Shown: positions 17,786-26,153 of the stretch, piece after piece
Layout of the letters: each line of letters begins with the position of its first letter
Position numbering within the stretch: position 1 is the first letter of the stretch
DNA from: Deltaproteobacteria bacterium
Lineage (GTDB): Bacteria > Desulfobacterota > Desulfobacteria > Desulfobacterales > Desulfatirhabdiaceae
NCBI GenBank assembly: GCA_016219185.1
Contig: JACRBZ010000010.1
Location: forward strand, 186,001 to 250,000
Direction of reading: 5' to 3'
Length of the DNA: 64,000 bases
Notes under the pieces: generated by a model
The model's database searches: none
What the model was told of the DNA's origin: nothing
Seen by the model: only the letters and a program-made list of their open reading frames with translations
Position numbers and translations under genes: made by a program

Positions 17786-17920
17786 GGGCGTATTTCATGA
17801 CAGGCAAAAGATGGCGATCAACTCGTTATTATCGATGCTCATATAAAGAAGTGTTTCAAAAACCTGAAATGCCGATGCCCGGAAACTCGGAACGCATCGG
17901 ATGGACCACCTGCTTATCCG

Positions 17921-17939
17921 ATAGTGCGACCTGCACTAT
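17921..17939 (-). promoter_or_regulatory. SECIS-like hairpin after UGA 3 (beyond the stop codon)
   Basis: AUAGUGC-AGGUC-GCACUAU forms seven perfect base pairs with the same AGGU loop. It starts 24 bases after the third UGA and lies just past the UAA stop, so its stem is free of coding constraint. The loop is 31 bases from the UGA, within the range usually accepted for bacterial SECIS elements. Confidence 0.72.
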
Positions 17940-17942
17940 TTT

Positions 17943-18179
17943 TTACTGCTTTTTAGCGCCGCTTCAGCCACTGCCCGGCTGAGGTGTTGGGGTAGGTTGG
18001 GTGCCACCTGCACCCTTCATTGCTCCGGATCAACCACTCTGGGTACTACCTGTACCCGGTTTGGAACCGGATCAACCACTTGCGGACTGCTTGCCACAAC
18101 CCGACATAAGGGCCGCACCCGAAATGAGGCTGGAAATACACAGCCCTGCAAGGAGCTGCTTTAAATAATCCTTTTCCAT
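17943..18179 (-). CDS. Selenocysteine-containing RiPP precursor peptide (SbtA-like), read through three UGA codons
   Basis: A 78-residue peptide encoded from ATG 18179 to TAA 17945-17943. Three in-frame UGA codons at 18074-18072, 18032-18030 and 17966-17964 are each embedded in the same context, SG-U-SG, at residues 36, 50 and 72. The leader (about residues 1-30) contains LKQLLAGL and a hydrophobic stretch ending SGCGK. The core is rich in Gly, Ser, Thr, Pro and Gln. A strong GGAGG ribosome-binding sequence lies 6 bases before the ATG and a sigma-70-like promoter lies upstream. A SECIS-like hairpin follows each UGA. The maturase gene downstream suggests the Ser/Gly-Sec motifs are substrates for radical SAM chemistry. 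Ordinary gene callers stop at codon 36 and miss it. Product structure is unknown. Confidence 0.85.
17999..18015 (-). promoter_or_regulatory. SECIS-like hairpin after UGA 2
   Basis: GGGUGC-AGGUG-GCACCC forms six perfect base pairs. It also starts 14 bases after the UGA. Compared with hairpin 1, the A-U pair in the fifth position is replaced by G-C, a compensating change that supports a conserved stem rather than a chance match. Confidence 0.78.
18041..18057 (-). promoter_or_regulatory. SECIS-like hairpin after UGA 1
   Basis: On the transcript GGGUAC-AGGUA-GUACCC forms six perfect base pairs with an AGGU-containing loop. It starts 14 bases after the UGA, so the loop is 20 bases downstream. The loop resembles the AGGUCU loop of the Escherichia coli fdhF SECIS, where SelB reads the GU. 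Confidence 0.78.
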
Positions 18180-18221
18180 GTTGCCCTCCATAAAAGTCAG
18201 GCCATCCTTTGCCTGATTTTT

Positions 18222-18250
18222 ACTGTAATGAATATCCGAAAGCGGGTCAA
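18222..18250 (-). promoter_or_regulatory. Sigma-70-like promoter of the selenopeptide gene
   Basis: On the minus strand TTGACC (18250-18245), a 17-base spacer and TACAGT (18227-18222) form a good housekeeping promoter. It would give a 5' leader of about 35 bases that carries a small TCAGGC/GCCTGA inverted repeat and the GGAGG ribosome-binding sequence. Confidence 0.6.
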
Positions 18251-18427
18251 GGAAATATCATTCAAAATTAGAATCATCATTGCCGGCATATAGGATATGT
18301 GCATAACATGAATCAAAACCATCCGCATCGGGTTACGGGCGCTTCAACGCCGCTTTCCTGAGCAGCCTTTCCGGAATTCAGGCGCAAATTATCTTATGGG
18401 TTCGCCCAAGATGATCAACAGAAGGGG

Positions 18428-21382
18428 TCAGATATCTTGAAGCACTTTCTTCAGATAGATCACCGCGGGCTTGGTGTTCAGATATCCCAGGACCTGATAG
18501 GCACGGCGGTCGTCGATCAGGCGCCGGACCTGGCTTTGCGGATCCATGAAATTGCCGAAAACCAGGGCATGGGTGGGACAGGTCTGCACGCAAGCCGGAA
18601 TCACCTCGCCGTCACGGATCTTTCGATCCTCATTTTTTGCAGCATCATGGCCATCCTTGATCCGCTGAATGCAGAAAGAGCATTTTTCCATAACGCCGGT
18701 GGTGCGGACCGTGACATCCGGATTAAGCTGCATGGGGAGCGGCTCCGGCCTTTCCCAGGCCAGCCAGTTGAATCGCCGGACCTTATAGGGGCAATTCTGG
18801 CCGCAGAAGCGCGTTCCGATGCAGCGGTTGTATATCTGGTTGTTCAGGCCTTCCTTGCTGTGATGCGGCGCATAGACCGGGCAGACCGCCTCGCAGGGCG
18901 CATTGTCGCAGTGCTGGCACATCATAGGTAGAAAGATGATTTTTCGATAGTCCTCCGGATCATGATAACGCTCGATCCGCAGCCAGGCCATTTCGCGGCC
19001 GGCAAGAATCTGTTTTTCACGCACCATGCCAATGTTGTTCTCCGCATAGCAGGCAATGGTACAGGCCCCGCAACCGATGCAGCGATCCAGATCCACAACC
19101 ATTCCCCACCGGTAATCCGCGTGCGAATGGGAGGGATAAATATCCCGTTTACCGTCATAGCCTTCGGGAAGCGGCAGGGTAAACGGAAATTCCCACATCC
19201 CGAGCCCTTCCCCGGCATGGGCCAAAGGCTGCTGAAGGATTTTCAGCTCCGTTGCAAGGGCAATCTTTCGGCCATGCTGAATCCGGCTGCCGTCCAGATG
19301 CGCCAGCTCCTGTTTCTGCCCGGTAGCCGCGGCAGCAGAAACGTGAACCAGGTAAGAAGGGCCTCCGCTTTCGGGATCGACGCCGGCATCAAGCAGCGTC
19401 AAGGGATTCTGCCCCTGATTCCGGGCATAACGGCCAAAGGCGGTATGTCCCTGTCCGATGGCCATGGCCATTACCCCGGGGCGGATGCCGGGGCATTCAA
19501 AGACCGGGATTTTCAATGTGCCGAATCGGGATCGGAGTTCAACCACATCTCCCTGTTTCCAGCCTTTGACAGCCATCGTTTCGGGATGGACCTGAACGAC
19601 GGACTGCCAGCAAATCAAGGTCAGGGGATCGGGCGCTTCGCAAAGCCAGGATTTATTGGCGCCCCTGCCGTCGAAAAACCGGGAGGACGGAACACTGATA
19701 AGGATTGTTTCGTCTTTGGGCAAAACAGTCATTGGCCGAATGCGGCGGGACAGCAGATCCAGAGGCAGGGCATCGGATGACAACCCAGGAAATGACGAAG
19801 CGGAGGGCGCCTTGAAGATGCCGCCAGCCTGAATGGCCGCGACCCAGTCCCGGTCGTTTTCGATGGCTTTCCGGGCATTCAGACGGCCCGCGACATAAGT
19901 CTTGTAATCCGGGGCAGGCGGCTTTCCGCCAAAGGCGCAGCGCAAAAAGACATCCCCGATTGCGGGCGCCGGCATAAGCTTTCCCATGGCCGGCTGAAGC
20001 GTGCCGGTCACGGCGGTTTTGGCTTCATAGGCATCCCAGGTTTCGAGCGGCAGTTGGATGGGAAACACCAGGTCCGAAAGCGCTGCGGTTTCGTCCATGA
20101 AATTGGTGAAACTGACCACGAACATGTCCTTGCGGGAAATGATTTCCGCAGCACGGCTGGAAGGGGGCAGCGTAAAGACCGGATTGGTATTGTGCAGCAG
20201 GAGCAATCCGGCAGGCTCTTTTTCAAGGCCATCCAAAAATGCCAGGACTTCGGAGCGCCTTGCCGCGCGCTCGATGCGATGCCGGTTTTCAAAATCATAA
20301 AGCCCCAGTCGAGGGTCCAGGATCAGATTCAACAGGACGACGCCAAAATCGGTTCGAAAAGAATCAGCGCCCCCCGCTCCGATGCCCGAGCCAAGAACAA
20401 GGGGAGCCTTTGCATCCAGGAGACGATTGGCCAGCATCTGAAAATCTTCTTCACGAATGTCCGACAGTCGAACGACTTCAGGCGGGGAAAAGGGTTCGCA
20501 GACCCGGGCAATGCGATCCCGGACCTGAACCGGCAGGCCCTGGCCGCGTCCGCGAGCCAGCAATTCCCGAATGAGTCCGTAAACAACGGCCGCTTCGCCG
20601 CCGGGCATGCAGGCCAGCCAGCGATCTGCATTGGCTGCGGTCAGAGACTCAAAAGGGCTGACCTGAATGAAGACCCTTTTTTTACCGTCCCGGAGCGCGT
20701 GCATGGCTTTGAATTTTTGCGCGTATTCGACCGGCGACACCCACGTTTCCAGAAAATCCGCGCCAAATCCGATAAGCAAGTCTGCTCGATCCATGTGAAG
20801 CGCCGGAACAGCGGCAATGCCAAAAACGGCTTCATTGGCGGCCTTCAGCGATTCATAAGCATAGGGTTCAAAGAGAACCGGACCATCGGCACCCCACTGC
20901 CTCAACGCCTCCTGAAACAGCGCCAGAAGGCTGTCTCCGGTGATTTCGCTGAGCATCCGAACGCGGTTCGGCCCCTGCCCGCTCGCTTCCATGGCTCTCC
21001 GGGCAATCAGCGCCTCGGCATCTTCGAAGCTGATGGATCGCCACGCGCCGTTTTCCTGAATCATGGGTGTTTTGAGCCGATCCGGATCATATATACCCTG
21101 CAGGGCCGCCTGACCGCGCATGCAGAGCGCGCCCCGGTTGATCGGGTGATGGGGATTGCCCTCCAGCTTGATGACGCGGCCTTCGCGGTTCTTGGCCAGC
21201 ACGCCGCACCCGGCCGGGCATTCCCGGCAGGTGGAAGCGTACCAGTTCGCCTTTCCCGCAACCATGTCGTCCGGTGCATGAACCAGGGTAAAAAGGTTTT
21301 TTTCCGGCTGCGACGTGCACCCGGCGGCAGCAACCGCAATGCTGCCGATGCCCGCAATTTTAAGAAAGGTTCTTCTATTCAT
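18428..21382 (-). CDS. Tat-exported molybdopterin oxidoreductase fused to a four-cluster ferredoxin subunit
   Basis: 984 residues from the ATG at 21382, where the Tat signal MNRRTFLK begins; it ends in AAAGC, so the protein may be a lipoprotein. The first about 740 residues are a molybdopterin-binding catalytic-type domain with an N-terminal CX2CX3C cluster site (TCRECPAGCGV). The last about 230 residues are a PhsB/NrfC-type ferredoxin module with Cys groups CIGCGACTIAC, CQHCDNAPCEAVC, CIGTRFCGQNC and CSFCIQR. The same fusion is seen in ActB of alternative complex III and related quinol enzymes. No NrfD-type membrane subunit lies next to it in this window, which is unusual. Periplasmic location is expected. 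Confidence 0.83.
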   Translation of the reverse strand: MNRRTFLKIAGIGSIAVAAAGCTSQPEKNLFTLVHAPDDMVAGKANWYASTCRECPAGCGVLAKNREGRVIKLEGNPHHPINRGALCMRGQAALQGIYDPDRLKTPMIQENGAWRSISFEDAEALIARRAMEASGQGPNRVRMLSEITGDSLLALFQEALRQWGADGPVLFEPYAYESLKAANEAVFGIAAVPALHMDRADLLIGFGADFLETWVSPVEYAQKFKAMHALRDGKKRVFIQVSPFESLTAANADRWLACMPGGEAAVVYGLIRELLARGRGQGLPVQVRDRIARVCEPFSPPEVVRLSDIREEDFQMLANRLLDAKAPLVLGSGIGAGGADSFRTDFGVVLLNLILDPRLGLYDFENRHRIERAARRSEVLAFLDGLEKEPAGLLLLHNTNPVFTLPPSSRAAEIISRKDMFVVSFTNFMDETAALSDLVFPIQLPLETWDAYEAKTAVTGTLQPAMGKLMPAPAIGDVFLRCAFGGKPPAPDYKTYVAGRLNARKAIENDRDWVAAIQAGGIFKAPSASSFPGLSSDALPLDLLSRRIRPMTVLPKDETILISVPSSRFFDGRGANKSWLCEAPDPLTLICWQSVVQVHPETMAVKGWKQGDVVELRSRFGTLKIPVFECPGIRPGVMAMAIGQGHTAFGRYARNQGQNPLTLLDAGVDPESGGPSYLVHVSAAAATGQKQELAHLDGSRIQHGRKIALATELKILQQPLAHAGEGLGMWEFPFTLPLPEGYDGKRDIYPSHSHADYRWGMVVDLDRCIGCGACTIACYAENNIGMVREKQILAGREMAWLRIERYHDPEDYRKIIFLPMMCQHCDNAPCEAVCPVYAPHHSKEGLNNQIYNRCIGTRFCGQNCPYKVRRFNWLAWERPEPLPMQLNPDVTVRTTGVMEKCSFCIQRIKDGHDAAKNEDRKIRDGEVIPACVQTCPTHALVFGNFMDPQSQVRRLIDDRRAYQVLGYLNTKPAVIYLKKVLQDI

Positions 21383-21465
21383 GTTGTTTCCATGATCTGC
21401 AATCGATTTATGATCCGTGATGCTGATAACATTTGGCTTTGTTGCGCGCAACGGTTTTTTCGACT

Positions 21466-22020
21466 TCAGGCTTTCTTGAAACGAATGTACATATAAAATC
21501 CAATGAGAAACGGTTCCGCGCGGATCAACATGTTGCCGGTGAATCCCCAGAGAAAATGTACAGCGACGAGCAGCAAGGCAGCCTCCGCATAGGCCGGGGT
21601 CTTCGGGTGATGAAAAGATACAGAGAAGCCATGATTGAAAAGGTCAGCGGAACATTAAACGTATAGGAAGAGGTCTTAAATGCAAGTTCGACGACCATGT
21701 CTTCTTTTCGCATCGTCCGGCAAAAACTGGTTTACATCCAGGGAAATGGAAAACAGCTCGATGATCGAACCCCGGCAGGTGGATGCAATACCCAGAAAGG
21801 AAAGTATCTTTGCGGTGACCCAGACATTTCCTTTCGTATAAAGCCCATTGACATCCATCAGTTTCAGGATGGGATCAAATCCGATCAAGGCGAAAAACGC
21901 CCCCATCAGCACCAGATAGGTAAGGGCAAAACGCCGGATGCTGAGGCCTTTCTCATTTTTCTGTTTGTCTATTTGTTTGCTTGTATTTTTTTCTTTGGCG
22001 CCAAAAGCGATACCTCTATT
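21466..22020 (-). pseudogene. Decayed membrane-protein locus, exosortase-like remnants
   Basis: Three minus-strand frames each keep a hydrophobic protein-like piece. The piece ending at 21676 (about 90 residues, no start codon) reads RRFALTYLVLMGAFF...GLYTKGNVW...LGIASTCRGSII...FSISLDV, which resembles the N-terminal half of exosortases but stops before the catalytic CNG motif. A second frame (about 21700-21590) gives FNVPLTFSIMASLYLF, and a third, ending at 21466, gives AALLLVAVHFLWGFTGNML. Together they look like an exosortase plus an associated membrane protein damaged by deletion and frameshifts. The exosortase reading is tentative. Confidence 0.4.
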
Positions 22021-22245
22021 TCAGATTTTCAAGAAATTCTATGACGGCAATTCAGATGGACAATAACTATGGTATCCCTATTCAACCCGATTGTTTTTGT
22101 CAATAAAATTGACAGACTGAATATGCCTTATCATTTCTTCACTCGAAAACGGTTACAGAACGTAGCGGTATTTTCGCAGAAAATCCATCGACAGATTCTG
22201 GCTCCCCCTATTCCGTAAAGAACGAGGTTTATATGACCGAATAGC

Positions 22246-22959
22246 TCAAACCAGCGCCAGTTCCAACCTGTGCTTTCGTTTTTCCCAGTCAGGCATCACT
22301 TTTTCCAAAAGGCGGTAAAAATCCGAGCTATGGTTATGGAATTGAATATGGCAAAGTTCGTGTGTGATAACGTACTCGATACACGCAACTGGCGCGCGAA
22401 TCAGATCCGTGTTAAGGGTAAGTAATCCATTCTTCGACAAGCTACCCCATCTTTTCCGCATGCAACGTATGTGCAGTCTGGGTTTCATCTGGTTAAATTT
22501 TTCAAAATAGGGCCAGCATCGATCAAAATTTTCTTTAAACTTATTTGCTGCTTTCTCCGCATACCATCTATCCAGCAGGTATTTGATCCTGTCTGAACAT
22601 GGGGGGCTTTTTAACTCAACTCTAAAATACCCCCGGATTAACTTCACCGAATCCTGGCTTCCGTTGATTATCTTCAAACGATACTGCCTCCCGAGATAAA
22701 GGTGGGTTTCGCCCCCAACAAACTGACGTCCTGGTGTTCTTGGGTCAAACTGGCGGAAATATTGCTGCTGTCTCAGTATCCATCGGACATGTTTGAAAAC
22801 CTTTTGATGAATTTCTTCCGGCTCGGTACCAACAGGTGCTTTCACCAAAACGTTACCGTCCGGATGGACCTCGATTCCCAGGGTTTTTCTGGCGGAATAC
22901 AGTACACTGAAGTATACTTGTTCCTTACCGTAATTGACTGCGCCGGAGGAGTGGTTCAT
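22246..22959 (-). CDS. YgjP-like (SprT-type) zinc metallopeptidase
   Basis: A 237-residue protein of the YgjP/DUF45 family. The zinc motif HELCHIQFHNHSSDFY (about residues 195-210) has HExxH plus a third His, and RWGSLSKNGLLTLNTDLIRAP is a family hallmark. It overlaps the end of the restriction-subunit gene by four bases, so it belongs to the type I restriction-modification operon and is its last gene. Such peptidases are often found beside HsdR, but their role is not established. It could process a component of the system or a substrate protein. Confidence 0.87.
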   Translation of the reverse strand: MNHSSGAVNYGKEQVYFSVLYSARKTLGIEVHPDGNVLVKAPVGTEPEEIHQKVFKHVRWILRQQQYFRQFDPRTPGRQFVGGETHLYLGRQYRLKIINGSQDSVKLIRGYFRVELKSPPCSDRIKYLLDRWYAEKAANKFKENFDRCWPYFEKFNQMKPRLHIRCMRKRWGSLSKNGLLTLNTDLIRAPVACIEYVITHELCHIQFHNHSSDFYRLLEKVMPDWEKRKHRLELALV

Positions 22960-25900
22960 TTGATTCTCCGGTGTCTGGTCACTTGCATGGTCCGCTCGAT
23001 GAGTTCATCCATCTGGTCAAGGCTGATCTCTACCCCTTGATTCCCTTTAACCTCGTCAAACAGATAATCGTCAATGTCGTTGATTGCCTGTTTTTGAGCA
23101 TCATCATCGTCCCAGAATTGCACCTTCCAATGGCGATCAAAAATGGACTGGATGGCCAGGGCGGTATCGGCGACAACGGACTCGCATACTTCCTTTTCCA
23201 TATCATGTTGTTCGAAAAATGGTTTTAGAACGCCATAGTACGCCATTGCATCTTCGTTACCGGCGAGAGCGGCCGGCATGTCATCATGGTGACGGGTGAC
23301 GACCTTATTGCGAATATCGAAGACTTTGTTCAGGTAATCCAGGTCCGATATACGCTTTGCACGAAAATCCTCAATGGCCTGTTGAATCAATTTGGAGAAT
23401 TTTTCGTAAAATGCCGGATCTTCGTTCATCTTTTCAGTAATGACCCTTTTCGTTGCATGAGCGATGGCATCCGCCTTTGCTGCCGTGGTTTTGCCGTAAA
23501 CCCCTCGCTCTTCCTTCACAACATTGAACATTTTGGCGTCAAAAATGTTCACGGGTTCATTCAATTGGATCACCTCATTCGCCTGAATATGGGTGTCGAG
23601 CAGTTTTTTGATTTTCGGCTCGTAATCCCGATAATCAATGGACTCCGCATAGCGGAGCTTGACAGCGGCCTTCAGATTCTGGAATCGTTTCAGATCGGCT
23701 TTGTAGCGGCAAAGTTTGGCTTCATCAACCTTCATGATGAAGGACTCAGCGGACAAGGCGATCCCCAGAGTTTTGCCATACTCCGCAAGTCTCTGGTAAA
23801 AGTCCTCTCTCAAGGCATCATCGGCAAGCAGAACTTCGTAAGCCTCCTCATCGCGGCTGTTTTTCACTTCCTTGAAGATATCGCAGAGATCGGAGTAGCG
23901 TTGGGGGAGTTTTTCAATCTCGGCATTTATTGAGGTTAGTGTCCCATTCAAGTCGCCTTCATCGAATCCTTCAAATGCGGCGTACATGGTCAGGGTCTTA
24001 TCTAACTCTCCAAGAAGGCCGACATAATCAACCACAAAGCCATATTCCTTGTTTTCAGAGAGCCGATTGACCCGGGCGATGGCCTGAAGCAGGGTATGTT
24101 CCTTTAATTCCTTGCAGAGATAAATAACCACGTTGCGCGGCGCATCAAAGCCGGTCAGGAGTTTGCTCACCACGATCAAAATTTCCGGCTCTGATCCGAA
24201 CTTGAATTGGTTAATGATCTGCTTGGTGTATTCATCCTCGCTGCCATAGCGTTTCATCATCTTCTGCCAGAACTTGACCACATCATCCGTTGGCTCATCG
24301 TCGGTTTCTTCATAGCCTTCGCGAACGTCAGGCGGTGAAATAACCACTTCTGAAGATAAGAAGCCGATGTTTTCCAGATGCCCCTGATACTTGAGGGCCA
24401 CGGCCTTGTTCGGCGCAACCAGTTGGGCCTTGAAACCGGTACCCTGCCAGGTGGCCCGGAAATGCTCGCTGATGTCAAAGGCTCGCATGTATATAACCTG
24501 ATCGGCCTTGTTCAGCATCTCAGCCCTGGCGAATTTCCTTTTCAGGTCGCCCTGTTGCTTCTTGTTCAATCCTTGCGTATGACGCTCGAACCACAGATCG
24601 ATGGCGGCCTTGTTCTGCTCCATCTCCACATAGCGGCCCTCATAAAGCAAGGGAACGACGGCCCCGTCTTCCACCGCCTGGTTGATGGAGTAGTGAGGCT
24701 CGATCAAACCGCCGAACTTGATGAAATTGTTTTTCTCTTTCTTCAGGAGCGGCGTGCCGGTAAAGCCGATGTAGCAGGCATTTGGAAACATCTGCCGCAT
24801 TCGCGCCGAGAAAGAGCCGAAGTTTGTGCGGTGACTTTCATCAATCAGCATGAAAATATCGGTTGATTCGTCCTGATGTTTTTTAAGATTCAGCGCCTTG
24901 TCAAACTTGTGGATCAGCGTGGTCACGATACTGGCCTTTTGTTCCGCGACCAATTCCATCAGATGGCGTCCTGATGTGGCCCGGTCTGGATCAAGTCCAC
25001 AGGCGGCAAAGGTGTTGGCGAGTTGCTTGTCCAGATCATCACGGTCCGTCACCAGGACAATGCGCGGATTGAGTACGCATGGATCTATGGCCAGATTTCT
25101 TCCCAGCATGACCATGGTCAATGATTTGCCTGAACCCTGAGTGTGCCAGATGATGCCGCCTTTCCGCCTTCCTTTGCCATCCAGTTGCTTGATCCGCTCC
25201 AGGGTAGATTTAATAACGAAGTACTGCTGATAGCGGGCGATCTTCTTGATCCCGCCATCAAAGACGGTGAACTTGAATGCCAGTTCCAGCAATCTTTCGG
25301 GACGACACAGACTGTAAAGCGCCCTATCCTGCTCGGTGATCAGACGTACACCTTCTGCCTCGTGCGCGTCGAAAAATGAGCGGGCAACGGCAAATTCGCC
25401 GCTGAACAATAGATTCTTCTTCTCCATGGACAGTGAAGTATTGACGCAACGGGCAACATCGACTTCTTTGCCGCGAAGCTCTTTCCAGATGCCCCAGAAT
25501 TTGGCCGCAGTTCCTGCTGTTGCATACCGGGCTGCATTCTTGTTGATCCCCAAGACCAGTTGCGAATAGACGAAAAGCTTGGGGATATAGCCGTCATTCT
25601 GGTTTCGGATGGACTGGGAAACCGCCTGTTCCACGCCAACATTGGGTGACTTGCATTCAATGACCGCCAGCGGGATGCCATTGACAAACAGGACGATATC
25701 CGGCCGTGCCGCCTCCGTACTCCGGGAGCGTTCCACACTGAACTCGGCGGTCACGTGAAAGGCATTTCGTTCCCAGTTGCGCCAGTCAATGTAATTCAGG
25801 TTGAAGCTCTTTGAATCGCCTTCAACAGCCTGTTCCAACGCTATTCCCAAAGTAATCAGGTCGTAAACCGTCTCGTTGGTTTTAAGAAGTCCATCATATT

Positions 25901-26153
25901 TTACGTTCTTGAGTTTCTGGACGGCGGTCTGGATGTTTTCTTCACTGAACAGAAATTCACGGCCTTTGTAATTGATGCGGTTGAAGCGCTTCAACTGGTC
26001 GCGCAATATTCCTTCCAGGAGCACATTGCCGCCTTTGCCCTGGCGCTGAGCAAGCGCCTTTTGAGGCGGAAGGTATTCAAAGCCGAGATTTATGAGAAGT
26101 TGAAGCGCTGGAATCTGGGAAAGGTATTTTTCGTTGAATCGGAATCCGTTCAT
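22956..26153 (-). CDS. hsdR: Type I restriction enzyme, R (endonuclease/translocase) subunit
   Basis: A 1065-residue HsdR. The nuclease domain carries the PD-(D/E)xK pattern RPDIVLFVNGIPLAVIECKSP near residues 148-170. The helicase-type motor has Walker A QGSGKS near residue 341, a DESH box near 437, and FTGTPL and QAIARVNR motifs further on. It needs HsdM and HsdS to recognise DNA, translocates on unmethylated DNA and cuts at a distance. All motor and nuclease residues seem intact, so the system is probably functional. It overlaps both neighbours by four bases. Confidence 0.97.
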   Translation of the reverse strand: MNGFRFNEKYLSQIPALQLLINLGFEYLPPQKALAQRQGKGGNVLLEGILRDQLKRFNRINYKGREFLFSEENIQTAVQKLKNVKYDGLLKTNETVYDLITLGIALEQAVEGDSKSFNLNYIDWRNWERNAFHVTAEFSVERSRSTEAARPDIVLFVNGIPLAVIECKSPNVGVEQAVSQSIRNQNDGYIPKLFVYSQLVLGINKNAARYATAGTAAKFWGIWKELRGKEVDVARCVNTSLSMEKKNLLFSGEFAVARSFFDAHEAEGVRLITEQDRALYSLCRPERLLELAFKFTVFDGGIKKIARYQQYFVIKSTLERIKQLDGKGRRKGGIIWHTQGSGKSLTMVMLGRNLAIDPCVLNPRIVLVTDRDDLDKQLANTFAACGLDPDRATSGRHLMELVAEQKASIVTTLIHKFDKALNLKKHQDESTDIFMLIDESHRTNFGSFSARMRQMFPNACYIGFTGTPLLKKEKNNFIKFGGLIEPHYSINQAVEDGAVVPLLYEGRYVEMEQNKAAIDLWFERHTQGLNKKQQGDLKRKFARAEMLNKADQVIYMRAFDISEHFRATWQGTGFKAQLVAPNKAVALKYQGHLENIGFLSSEVVISPPDVREGYEETDDEPTDDVVKFWQKMMKRYGSEDEYTKQIINQFKFGSEPEILIVVSKLLTGFDAPRNVVIYLCKELKEHTLLQAIARVNRLSENKEYGFVVDYVGLLGELDKTLTMYAAFEGFDEGDLNGTLTSINAEIEKLPQRYSDLCDIFKEVKNSRDEEAYEVLLADDALREDFYQRLAEYGKTLGIALSAESFIMKVDEAKLCRYKADLKRFQNLKAAVKLRYAESIDYRDYEPKIKKLLDTHIQANEVIQLNEPVNIFDAKMFNVVKEERGVYGKTTAAKADAIAHATKRVITEKMNEDPAFYEKFSKLIQQAIEDFRAKRISDLDYLNKVFDIRNKVVTRHHDDMPAALAGNEDAMAYYGVLKPFFEQHDMEKEVCESVVADTALAIQSIFDRHWKVQFWDDDDAQKQAINDIDDYLFDEVKGNQGVEISLDQMDELIERTMQVTRHRRIK

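Noticed and set aside
17921..17946. Plus-strand hairpin followed by six T, looking like an intrinsic terminator
   Set aside because: No plus-strand gene precedes it; on the transcribed minus strand it is the SECIS-like element after the third UGA.
17999..18074. Direct repeat AGTGGTTGATCCGG (twice) taken at first as a non-coding tandem repeat or pseudogene with stops
   Set aside because: The third UGA shares the SG-U-SG protein context without the same DNA repeat, and each is followed by its own hairpin, so selenocysteine coding explains it better.
20054..21496. 480-residue plus-strand open frame opposite the molybdopterin gene
   Set aside because: It is the shadow of a long minus-strand gene with clear domain motifs; no family pattern or ribosome-binding site.
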